DNA from: G963662655 sp963665015
Lineage (GTDB): Bacteria; Cloacimonadota; Cloacimonadia; Cloacimonadales; JAIOQZ01
NCBI GenBank assembly: GCA_963665015.2
Contig: CAXXSY010000003.1
Span: 434,001-498,000, forward strand
Reading direction: 5' to 3'
Length of the DNA: 64,000 nt
The position numbers and the translations under genes were made by a program. A model generated the notes under the pieces. It was not told the origin of the DNA. It ran no database searches and saw nothing but the letters and a program-made list of their open reading frames with translations. Shown here in pieces: positions 7,541 through 15,149 of the stretch. Within the stretch, counting starts at the first letter, position 1. The number at the start of each line of letters is the position of its first letter.

Positions 7541-8403
7541 TTTTCAACTCCAATCTTGCGCCAACGAACAAGCTCAATTTTCTCTTCGGTGACAAGCAGA
7601 TTGTAGATAGCACCATTCTTCAACACAATCGGATAAATGCTGTCGTTGAATGCTATACGATGCTCCTTGTGTGATTCGAAAATCACATTTGTAGAAATGA
7701 ATTTTCCCTTGGCATCGATAATGCCAAGGTCGTTGGCTTGATGACGGATATATCGTTCGAAGAACAAGTTGTTCGAAATATCGTAATTCATGAAACGGTA
7801 TCCGATGTCTGACGGCCAGACAGACTGCAAATCGACAGGTTTATAAGAAAAGTCGAATAATTCCATTTTGTGGAAATGGTATACGTTATTCTGTAGAACC
7901 AGTTCGCTTGCGCTAATTGCTTTAGGGTTACTGCCTCTAAGTAATCCAAAATCTCCTGAATTACTTTCTATGAAACTTCTGCCATAGAATGTATTGGGTT
8001 GTGCTTGTATCAGATGAAAGTCATGTAAATCGAGATCACGAGTGTATCTGCGCAGACACACAACGCGCAAGTCTCCACTCATCGTGTAAATGTAACCGTC
8101 ATGGTAGCCAATGAATCGAACGACATCACCGGCACCCTTTTCGTATTTTGACGCACAGATAAAGTTTCCGTTTTTATCGAATTTCTTGATGATGTTTTTT
8201 CTCCTTGTTTTAACATAGATATTTTCATCTTCATCGATTATAAAGCTCGTAGGGCCTTCGTGCATGTTGTCCATATACCTTACACTCAATTGCCCGTCTT
8301 CTTCCCCCATGGGAAGCTTGACGACAGTCTTTTCGTATATCCAGGTTTCGGCTGTAAGCAGGCTGCAAGCCATTAACACGATAGCGAGAAGAAAATACCT
8401 CAT
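7537..8403 (-). CDS. Secreted beta-propeller-like protein
   Basis: 288 residues with a signal peptide (MRYFLLAIVLMACSLLTA). Repeated strands of the 6-bladed/NHL propeller style follow, e.g. FIIDEDENIYVKTRRKNIIK, FDKNGNFICASKY, FIGYHDGYIYTMS and LGIIDAKGKFIS. No enzymatic motif was recognised. It is coupled to the C40 peptidase by a 4-bp overlap and lies just inside the point where the phage tape-measure gene is interrupted, so it is part of the same inserted cargo. Possible role: a surface or periplasmic partner of the peptidase (inference). Confidence 0.55.
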   Translation of the reverse strand: MRYFLLAIVLMACSLLTAETWIYEKTVVKLPMGEEDGQLSVRYMDNMHEGPTSFIIDEDENIYVKTRRKNIIKKFDKNGNFICASKYEKGAGDVVRFIGYHDGYIYTMSGDLRVVCLRRYTRDLDLHDFHLIQAQPNTFYGRSFIESNSGDFGLLRGSNPKAISASELVLQNNVYHFHKMELFDFSYKPVDLQSVWPSDIGYRFMNYDISNNLFFERYIRHQANDLGIIDAKGKFISTNVIFESHKEHRIAFNDSIYPIVLKNGAIYNLLVTEEKIELVRWRKIGVEK

Positions 8404-8482
8404 GATTCCTCCATATGTTGTAATTATTAATTAATGAATCCATATCAAACTAAATGATCCATGTCAAGTTTAATATTTCATT

Positions 8483-8971
8483 TCAATAATCGTTTTTTTG
8501 TATCGCCTCGATGCCGGTGGAAGCGTTGGCGTCCGCGAAATCGAGGATGTACGGCGTGATGGCCTGCACTTCCTCGGTGGTCATCTTGAACGTCTGGCGC
8601 ATCTTCGCCATGAGCGGGAGCAGCTCCTCGTCGCCGTGGTTGGTCACCGCCTGCATACGCGACGCAAACTCCTGCATCGACTCGGATTGCTCGTCGAACG
8701 CAATGTTGGTCAGCGTCACGGCCTGCCGCTGCTTGAGCGAGGCGTTCAGCAGGTCGTTCGCCTTACCCACGACGCTGTCGATGACCGACTTGAGCGAGGA
8801 CAGGTTCAGCATCACGTCGCGGATGACGCCCAACGCGGCTTGCGCGTCGAGCTTCAGCGACTTCGGCTCCTCCGCTTTCTGCTTCAGGTCGTCAACCTGA
8901 GCCTCGACGTCGGTTACGGCCGCCTTCGCGTCGCCCTTCTCGATGATGATCCTGAACTTGATCGACGCCAT
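8483..8971 (-). pseudogene. Phage tail tape-measure protein, N-terminal remnant
   Basis: A 162-residue frame beginning MASIKFRIIIEKGDAKAAVTD, with long helices and heptad-like patterns (VEAQVDDLKQKAEEPKSLK; ASRMQAVTNHGDEELLPLM) characteristic of tape-measure N-termini. Such proteins usually exceed 500 residues. This one ends after NASTGIEAI, where the reading passes into AT-rich DNA (about 8500) and stops. Its ATG overlaps the Dam stop codon (TGATG). It was truncated by the restriction-modification/secreted-protein insertion. Confidence 0.65.
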
Positions 8972-9846
8972 CAGTAGTTGCGGATGAGGATTTCGGAGCT
9001 TCCGCGATTGGTGCCTGAAACGGAGTATCGCGTGTTCACGACGTCAATGGTGAAGCCCTTGTACAGCTCGCGGATAACTGGGTGGTTGTTGTAGCTGAGG
9101 AGCCACTTCCGCTGCACCTCACGCAGTAGCTTGGCAAGCTCTTCGTGCTGGTCGAAGGCAGCCACCTTGTCGCGTTCGTAGAGCATCTCACGCTCGTAGT
9201 ACGGCGGGTCGATGTAGAAGAACGTCGCCGGGCGGTCGTACTTGCGGATGACGGCATCGAAATCGAGCCGCTCGATGATGACGTCGCGCAGGCGTTCACT
9301 GGCGGCTTCAAGCTTGCCCACGCGCCGAATCGGCAGCATGGTCAGGTGACCGCGCACGGCGAAGGTGCTGCTGAGACTGCCGTATGAGCACGCGAGGACG
9401 TAGTAGAACCGCACCGCGCGTTCGAGGTCGGTGCGGGATTCGCTATCGAGGAACTCGTGGAACAGCTCCCGCGACGCCATGAGCCTGTCCAACTCCGCTT
9501 TCAGTGCAGCCGGATGGTGCTTCACGTGACGCCAGAAGTTGACCAGCTCCCCGTTGATGTCGTTGAGGATTTCGCGGTATTTCTGCCCCTTCGTGGCCTG
9601 CCATTCCTTATGGTCGCGCGACTTGGCGAACAGTATCCACGCCGCTCCAGCAAAGGGCTCGCAATTATGGCGAACGCCGATAGGCGTGAGTCCTGACCAG
9701 TTATCCGGCAAGTTCGGGCTGCGAGCCTGCTCGACGTAGTGGATTCGTGCTTCGCACTCACCATGTGTGTCGTGCTTCGGGATGAGCGGCAGGATCGCCT
9801 TGCGAAGCAGTCGCTTGCCGCCCACCCAGCCGATAACGCTATTCAT
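8971..9846 (-). CDS. D12-class DNA adenine N6-methyltransferase
   Basis: About 291 residues from the internal ATG at 9846 (MNSVIGWVGGKRLLRKAILP), which fits the family start better than the upstream alternative at 9882. Motif I is IGWVGGKR and the catalytic motif IV is FFYIDPPYYER. TRYSVSGTNRGSSEILIRNY closes the protein, as in phage-borne Dam enzymes. It methylates adenine using S-adenosylmethionine, probably at GATC-like sites to protect phage DNA. It overlaps the phage fragment upstream (ATGAATAG) and the tape-measure gene downstream, i.e. a compact phage operon. Confidence 0.88.
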   Translation of the reverse strand: MNSVIGWVGGKRLLRKAILPLIPKHDTHGECEARIHYVEQARSPNLPDNWSGLTPIGVRHNCEPFAGAAWILFAKSRDHKEWQATKGQKYREILNDINGELVNFWRHVKHHPAALKAELDRLMASRELFHEFLDSESRTDLERAVRFYYVLACSYGSLSSTFAVRGHLTMLPIRRVGKLEAASERLRDVIIERLDFDAVIRKYDRPATFFYIDPPYYEREMLYERDKVAAFDQHEELAKLLREVQRKWLLSYNNHPVIRELYKGFTIDVVNTRYSVSGTNRGSSEILIRNY

Positions 9847-9950
9847 CTGATACCTCGTAGTTTGCAATGATGACTTCGGCAAACATGCTCTCGCCCTGCA
9901 TCCGGTTTATGCCCTTCACGCGAGAGACCGGGATGAGCTGAGTCGGAAAA
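9839..9950 (-). pseudogene. Phage gene C-terminal fragment cut by a transposase
   Basis: The minus-strand frame reads PTQLIPVSRVKGINRMQGES, then MFAEVIIANYEVSDE and a stop at 9839, overlapping the Dam start. There is no start codon; upstream of about 9950 the DNA belongs to the transposase remnant on the other strand. It is the last part of a phage gene that preceded dam. Confidence 0.5.
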
Positions 9951-9952
9951 AT

Positions 9953-10519
9953 CTGCTCTGGGCTTATGTGAAACATGAGTCATTGAAGGACTATATTGAA
10001 GGCATTCGGTGGTTGCAGAGTAGATCATGGGAAATCCTGGGAATCGCTTGTGATGGGAAACGAGGGCTTTTTCATGCCTTTAGCGATATCCCTGTACAAA
10101 TGTGTCAATTCCATCAGGTACAGATCATTACTCGATATCTAACTCGCAATCCAAAGCTTGAAGCAGGTAAAGAATTGAAGGAAATTGTACGGCATTTATC
10201 TCATTCTACTCGTCATGAATTTGAAGCTATGCTTTCGATGTGGGAACAGCAATGGAAATCTTTCCTACGAGAGAAAACCTTCAATCTGGAAACTGGAAAA
10301 TGGCACTATACTCATCGGAGATTACGTAGCGCAATCAGAAGCTTAAAAACGAATCTCCCTTTCCTATTCATTTATCAGGATTACCCAGATCGAGGCATCC
10401 CTAACACCACGAATTCTCTGGAAGGGACATTCTCAATGCTGAAAAGAAAGCTGAGAAATCATCCTGGCATTAAACCATGGAGAAAACGAATAATGATCGA
10501 CGAAATCCTGTCGAAATAG
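9953..10519 (+). pseudogene. 5'-truncated insertion-sequence transposase (MULE/IS256-like)
   Basis: The frame is open from about 9940 with no proper start (the first GTG is at 9968), reading LLWAYVKHESLKDYIEGIRW onward. It keeps the second half of the RNase-H core: ILGIACDGKRGLF (catalytic Asp), MCQFHQ (the C-x-x-H of MULE/IS256-type enzymes), and NTTNSLEGTFSMLKRKLRNH (catalytic Glu). The N-terminal DNA-binding half and first Asp are absent. The junction with the phage fragment lies at about 9930-9960. It is non-functional alone. No matching terminal inverted repeats were identified, though the 100 bp after the stop probably contain the element's right end. Confidence 0.75.
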
Positions 10520-10641
10520 CAACCATTTTGTCCATTAGACTGAAATTCTGGATTTTGTAACCTGCACATCGGAAACCAGATAGCTATTCGGAAAGTTTTT
10601 CAAGGAAAAAATTTGCTTGACGGGGAAACGCGATTATTATC

Positions 10642-10659
10642 TCGATAAATATATATCGA
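10642..10659. promoter_or_regulatory. Probable Rex operator upstream of the alcohol dehydrogenase
   Basis: TCGATA-AATATA-TATCGA, an 18-bp dyad, lies 32 bp before the adh ATG and is embedded in a wider dyad (TTATTATC at 10634-10641, GATAATAA at 10658-10665). The same TCGATA-N6-TATCGA occurs at 12001-12018 before rex. Confidence 0.65.
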
Positions 10660-10690
10660 TAATAAAATCACGATTGAAAAGGAGTGAAAG

Positions 10691-11962
10691 ATGTGGAAGA
10701 ACGAAACTGACATCAACCAGGTGTTCGAACTCCGGACACGCACGACCGACTACTTTGGCGTCGGTGCGATCAAGAAGATGAACGATATCGCTGAAAACCT
10801 CAAGAGCATCGGAATCAAGAAGGCGCTGGTCATGACCGGTGGTTCCTCGTACCGCAGAACGGGTGCGTGGGATGTGATCGAAGCAGCGCTTACAGACAAC
10901 AATATCGAGTACAGGCTGTTCAACGGCGTTACCCCGAACCCGACCGACAAGCAGGTCGATGAAGCGGTAGCGATCGGACGTGCGTTCGGCGCGGAAGTCG
11001 TGATCGGAATCGGCGGTGGAAGCCCCATCGACGCGGCCAAGAGCACCGCCATCCTTCTCGAATACCCGAACCAGACCGCGCGCGCGCTCTATGAATTCGA
11101 ATTCGCACCCGCGAAGGCAAAGCCCATCATCGCGGTCAATACCACCCACGGAACAGGCACCGAAGTGAACCGTTTCGCGGTCGTGACCATCTCCGACAAG
11201 GAATACAAACCCGCGATCGCATACGATTGCATATACCCGCTCTTCGCGATCGACGATCCGGGTCTGATGACCGGACTTCCGGAAAACCAGACACGCTACG
11301 TCAGCATCGACGCGGTTAACCACGTAACCGAAGCAGCGACCACCGTCGTGGCGACCCCCTATGTCATGATGATGGCGAAAGAGACTATCGGCATCGTGGC
11401 GGAATACCTGCCGCGCGCACTGAAGGACCCGAAAGACCTCACCGCACGTTACTTCCTTACCTACGCGTCCGCCATCGCGGGGATTGCGTTCGACAACGGA
11501 CTCCTGCACTTCACGCACGCGCTCGAACACCCGCTCAGTGCCGTTAAGCCCGATCTGGCGCACGGTCTCGGACTCGCCATGATTCTGCCGGCCGTGATCA
11601 GGGAAATCTATCCCGCGCGTCCGAAGGTCCTCGCCGACATCTATTCGCCGGTCATTCCCGGTCTCAAAGGCGTTCCCGAGGAAGCGGAAATCGTCGCGAA
11701 GGGTATCGAAGACTGGCTGTTCAGCCTGGGTATCGACAAGAAGCTCTCGGACGAAGGCTACACCGAAACCGATATCGACAAGCTGGTGCACCTGACGCGC
11801 AACACCCCGTCGCTGGACGGTCTGCTCGGAATCGCGCCCGTGATGGCGACCGACGAAGTCATCCGCCGCATCTTCGAAAGCAGCATGCGCAGGATGGGCG
11901 ATGTCGAGGGACTCGTGATGCAGACCCCGAAGATGGGTCAGCCGAAGGCGATCAACGAATAA
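10691..11962 (+). CDS. Iron-containing alcohol dehydrogenase (group III)
   Basis: 423 residues with the family fold: an N-terminal dinucleotide-binding half (GIGGGSPIDAAKSTAI) and a C-terminal metal-binding half with the His ligands in HFTHALEHPLSAVKPDLAHG and an upstream Asp/His pair (SIDAVNHVTEA). NTTHGTGTEVNRFAV is the conserved family segment. It reduces aldehydes to alcohols with NAD(P)H in the cytosol, a fermentative electron sink. A GGAGTG ribosome-binding site precedes the ATG. It stands directly before rex, and both carry the same palindrome, so it is most likely derepressed when NADH is high. Confidence 0.92.
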   Translation: MWKNETDINQVFELRTRTTDYFGVGAIKKMNDIAENLKSIGIKKALVMTGGSSYRRTGAWDVIEAALTDNNIEYRLFNGVTPNPTDKQVDEAVAIGRAFGAEVVIGIGGGSPIDAAKSTAILLEYPNQTARALYEFEFAPAKAKPIIAVNTTHGTGTEVNRFAVVTISDKEYKPAIAYDCIYPLFAIDDPGLMTGLPENQTRYVSIDAVNHVTEAATTVVATPYVMMMAKETIGIVAEYLPRALKDPKDLTARYFLTYASAIAGIAFDNGLLHFTHALEHPLSAVKPDLAHGLGLAMILPAVIREIYPARPKVLADIYSPVIPGLKGVPEEAEIVAKGIEDWLFSLGIDKKLSDEGYTETDIDKLVHLTRNTPSLDGLLGIAPVMATDEVIRRIFESSMRRMGDVEGLVMQTPKMGQPKAINE

Positions 11963-12000
11963 TCAGGAAATAGATTGACGACGAAATGGCAAAAATCATA

Positions 12001-12018
12001 TCGATAGAAATCTATCGA
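12001..12018. promoter_or_regulatory. Probable Rex autoregulatory operator
   Basis: TCGATA-GAAATC-TATCGA lies 18 bp before the rex ATG and is identical in half-sites and spacing to the dyad before adh (10642-10659). No copy was found directly before the hydrogenase genes. Confidence 0.7.
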
Positions 12019-12035
12019 AAATGAAAGGAGACATC

Positions 12036-12677
12036 ATGAAACCCGTATCGATCCTGACCCTCAGAAGGCTCTCGCAGTACTTGCAGGTCATCCTCGAAGC
12101 GAAGAAGGAGAAGCAGGAATACATCTCCGCGACCACGCTCGAAAAGGCGACCGGTGTCCATCGGACACAGGTTCGCAAAGACCTCGCATCGACCGGCGTT
12201 GTCGGCGTTCCGAAGCGCGGACACAAGGTGGATGAGCTGGCGCTTGCGATCAGCGAATTCCTGAACTGGAACGATTCGACGGAAGCCTTCCTCGTGGGTG
12301 CGGGAAACCTGGGGTCTGCCCTGATGGGCTATCGGGATATTTTCGAGACCAAGGGTATGAAAATACTTGCGGCATTTGACAATGCCCCCGATCTTATAGG
12401 TACGAAAATTCATGATGTCCCTGTTTTTGCCATGGAAAAATTCAGTAACCTCGCACAGCGTTTGCATGTCCACATTGGTATTGTGACCGTTCCACCCGAG
12501 GCTGCACAGCCGGTGGTGGATATGATGCTCGATTCGGGTATCCTGGCGATCTGGAACTTTGCTCCGGTTCAGCTTGTGACGCCCGAGGACATCATTGTCG
12601 AGGATGTCGATTTGTATGCCAGCCTGGCGGTGTTGTCGCAGCGACTGGCAGTCAAGCTGATGAAAAAGACTGAATAG
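12036..12677 (+). CDS. rex: Redox-sensing transcriptional repressor Rex
   Basis: 213 residues from the ATG at 12036, chosen because AGGAG is spaced correctly before it. The N-terminal winged helix (LTLRRLSQYLQVILEAK; ATGVHRTQVRKDLA) is followed by a Rossmann domain with VGAGNLGSALMGY (NAD(H) binding) and the C-terminal swapped helix YASLAVLSQRLAVKLM. Rex binds DNA when NADH/NAD+ is low and releases it when NADH rises. Its neighbours (alcohol dehydrogenase upstream, bifurcating hydrogenase downstream) are typical Rex targets. The DNA-recognition helix reads VHRTQVRKDLASTG. Confidence 0.95.
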   Translation: MKPVSILTLRRLSQYLQVILEAKKEKQEYISATTLEKATGVHRTQVRKDLASTGVVGVPKRGHKVDELALAISEFLNWNDSTEAFLVGAGNLGSALMGYRDIFETKGMKILAAFDNAPDLIGTKIHDVPVFAMEKFSNLAQRLHVHIGIVTVPPEAAQPVVDMMLDSGILAIWNFAPVQLVTPEDIIVEDVDLYASLAVLSQRLAVKLMKKTE

Positions 12678-12767
12678 GACGTTTTCCACCGGAATAAGCT
12701 TCGGGGAAATCGTCTCTGTAGCGATTTGCCGATTGCGGTCGGGAGATCGGATAACCATGGAGAAACA

Positions 12768-13268
12768 ATGACAGACACTCTGCAAGCGAACCGTAGTTTT
12801 CGCAAAGTGATCGAAATACTGGACCGGAACGGGCGCGATCCGAAGATGATCATCCCGATCCTGCAAGCGGTTCAGGAAGAATATCGCTATCTGCCTCAGG
12901 AAGTACTGGTATTTATCGCGACATCGCTGGGCGTTTCGCCGGCGCGCATCTATGGCGTGGCGACGTTTTACAGCCACTTCTCGCTCGAACCAAAAGGGAA
13001 ACATATCCTGCGTGTATGCGACGGAACCGCCTGCCACGTAAAGGGTTCCGGCAAGATTATCAAGGCTCTGCAAGACCATCTCAATTTGACGGACAAGAAG
13101 AAAACCACACCGGACATGCTTTTCACCCTCGAGACCGTTTCGTGTCTCGGCGCGTGCGGACTGGCGCCCGTTCTGGTGGTTGACGAGGACGTTTACGGTC
13201 AGGTCACGTCGGAGAAGGCAGTCGAAATTGTGAACGAGCTGATGGAGAAGGAGGGGTACCATGTGTAA
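12768..13268 (+). CDS. hydC: Electron-bifurcating hydrogenase subunit HydC (NuoE-like)
   Basis: 166 residues from the ATG at 12768 (GGAG before it; an upstream in-frame start lacks one). It has an N-terminal helical region, then a thioredoxin-like [2Fe-2S] domain with CDGTACHVKG and SCLGACGLAP supplying the four Cys ligands. It is the small subunit passing electrons between HydB and HydA in NADH/ferredoxin-dependent [FeFe]-hydrogenase. It starts 90 bp after rex and overlaps hydB by 8 bp. Because the 90-bp gap has no clear operator, it may be transcribed from the rex promoter. Confidence 0.93.
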   Translation: MTDTLQANRSFRKVIEILDRNGRDPKMIIPILQAVQEEYRYLPQEVLVFIATSLGVSPARIYGVATFYSHFSLEPKGKHILRVCDGTACHVKGSGKIIKALQDHLNLTDKKKTTPDMLFTLETVSCLGACGLAPVLVVDEDVYGQVTSEKAVEIVNELMEKEGYHV

Positions 13269-15138
13269 CCTCGAACGAATCGCGGAAAACTACAAGAACG
13301 GTCGTGCCGGCTTAAAACGGCGGGTGATCGTCTGTGCCGGAACCGGCTGTATCGCGAACGGCTCGCTGAAGGTATTTGCCGCGCTGAAGCGGATCGCCTC
13401 CGAGCGCGGTCTGGATGTGGCAATCGAGCTCAAGGGCGAAGAAAAGCATGATGTCCTGCTGTCGAAGAGCGGGTGCCAGGGATTCTGTCAGGTCGGGCCG
13501 CTGGTCACCATCGAGCCGGAAGGAATTTTATATACGCATGTAAAACCAGAAGATGCCGAGGAAATCGTACATTCCACTCTGCTGAATGGAAAAACCGTTG
13601 ACCGCCTCCTTTATAGTAATCCCCAGGACGGATGTCACTGCCACGGACAGGACGATATACCCTTTTACACGAAGCAGTCCCGCACGGTTTTGAAGAAGTG
13701 CGGGTTGATCGATCCGGAAGACATCCGCGAGTATATATCTCTGGGCGGATACCGCGCAGCATTCGATGCATGGAGCGACAGGACGCCGGAAGAGGTTTGC
13801 TTGTTCTACCGCGAATCGGGTTTACGGGGCAGAGGCGGCGGCGGTTTTTCCACTGGTTTCAAATGGGATATGACTCGCCTTCAGGAAAGCGACCGGAAGT
13901 ACGTTGTGTGCAATGGTGACGAAGGGGATCCGGGTGCGTTCATGGACCGCAGTATCCTCGAAGGCAATCCGCATGCGGTTGTAGAGGGAATGCTGATCAC
14001 TGCAAGAGCCGTCGGTGCCGGTGAAGGCTACGTTTATGTCCGAATGGAATACCCGCTGGCATGCAGGCGCATCAGTCAGGCGATCCGGGACGCGGAAGAG
14101 CTTGGAATCCTTGGCGATGACGTCTTCGGAACGGGCAGGCCGTTCCATATCCATGTAATGGAAGGCGCTGGCGCGTTTGTGTGCGGTGAAGAGACGGCGC
14201 TCCTCGCTTCGATCGAAGGCGGAAGAGGAATGCCGACTCCGAAACCGCCCTACCCGGCGGAGAAAGGTCTGTTCGGGAAGCCCACCGTCATCAACAATGT
14301 GGAAACCCTGGCGACCGTTCCGCTCATCCTGGCGAACGGGATCGACCAGTTTCGCTCCATCGGTACGGAGAAATCGCCCGGTACCAAAACATTTGCCCTA
14401 ACCGGTCATGTCGCCAACACCGGGCTGATCGAGGTTCCTTTCGGCACTACCATCCGCGAGATCGTGTTCAATATCGGGGGCGGTGTGATCGACGAGAACG
14501 GCAAGATCGACAACGACGCTTTCAAGGCGGTACAGATTGGCGGACCGTCCGGCGGTTGCCTCACCAAAGATCACCTCGATGTCCCGCTCGATTTCGATTC
14601 GCTCTCCTCCATCGGCGCGATGGTCGGCTCCGGCGGACTGGTCGTGATGAACAAGGGCACCTGCATGGTGCGGATCGCGTCCTTCTTCATGAAATTCACC
14701 CAGCACGAGAGCTGCGGAAAATGCGTACCCTGCCGCGAGGGGACCCGCCAGATGCTGGAGCTGCTCGAGGACATCACCGAAGGGCGTGCGGACGAGACAA
14801 CGATTCCGCTCCTCGAAGACACCGCCGAGACCGTGAAACTCACATCGCTGTGCGGTCTGGGCAAGTCGGCGCCCAGCCCGGTGCTCTCGACCCTGCGCTA
14901 TTTCCGCGACGAATACGACGCGCACGTCATCGGCAAATACTGCCCGACGCGCGAGTGCAGCGCGCTGGTTCCGATCACCATCGATCCCGAGATATGCGTC
15001 GGCTGTACGCTGTGCAAGCGAAGCTGTCCCGTGGGCGCGATATCCGGAACCGTGAAACACCCGCATACGATCGATCCCGAGAAGTGCATCAAGTGCGGTG
15101 CATGCATCGAAGTCTGCAAATTCAAGGCGATTTCCTGA
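13261..15138 (+). CDS. hydB: Electron-bifurcating hydrogenase subunit HydB (NuoF-like)
   Basis: 625 residues. Order: an N-terminal thioredoxin-like [2Fe-2S] domain (CAGTGC, SGCQGFCQVGP; about 20-115), an FMN/NAD(H)-binding NuoF core (GLRGRGGGGFSTGFKW; ICNGDEGDPGAF-type VVCNGDEGDPGAF; GEETALLASIEGGRG), an SLBB region, the [4Fe-4S] site ESCGKCVPCREGTRQ with LCGLGKSAP, and two C-terminal [4Fe-4S] clusters (CVGCTLCKRSCP; CIKCGACIEVC). FMN here is the site of NADH/NAD+ chemistry and electron bifurcation or confurcation with ferredoxin. It sits between hydC (8-bp overlap) and hydA (11-bp gap). Length and domains match HydB of trimeric enzymes. Confidence 0.95.
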   Translation: MCNLERIAENYKNGRAGLKRRVIVCAGTGCIANGSLKVFAALKRIASERGLDVAIELKGEEKHDVLLSKSGCQGFCQVGPLVTIEPEGILYTHVKPEDAEEIVHSTLLNGKTVDRLLYSNPQDGCHCHGQDDIPFYTKQSRTVLKKCGLIDPEDIREYISLGGYRAAFDAWSDRTPEEVCLFYRESGLRGRGGGGFSTGFKWDMTRLQESDRKYVVCNGDEGDPGAFMDRSILEGNPHAVVEGMLITARAVGAGEGYVYVRMEYPLACRRISQAIRDAEELGILGDDVFGTGRPFHIHVMEGAGAFVCGEETALLASIEGGRGMPTPKPPYPAEKGLFGKPTVINNVETLATVPLILANGIDQFRSIGTEKSPGTKTFALTGHVANTGLIEVPFGTTIREIVFNIGGGVIDENGKIDNDAFKAVQIGGPSGGCLTKDHLDVPLDFDSLSSIGAMVGSGGLVVMNKGTCMVRIASFFMKFTQHESCGKCVPCREGTRQMLELLEDITEGRADETTIPLLEDTAETVKLTSLCGLGKSAPSPVLSTLRYFRDEYDAHVIGKYCPTRECSALVPITIDPEICVGCTLCKRSCPVGAISGTVKHPHTIDPEKCIKCGACIEVCKFKAIS

Positions 15139-15149
15139 AGGAGTGAACG

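Noticed and set aside
10637..11791. Long minus-strand frame across the alcohol dehydrogenase
   Set aside because: It is the antisense shadow of a clear, well-conserved dehydrogenase in GC-rich DNA. The same holds for the antisense frames over hydA, GH30, GH16 and the phosphorylase.
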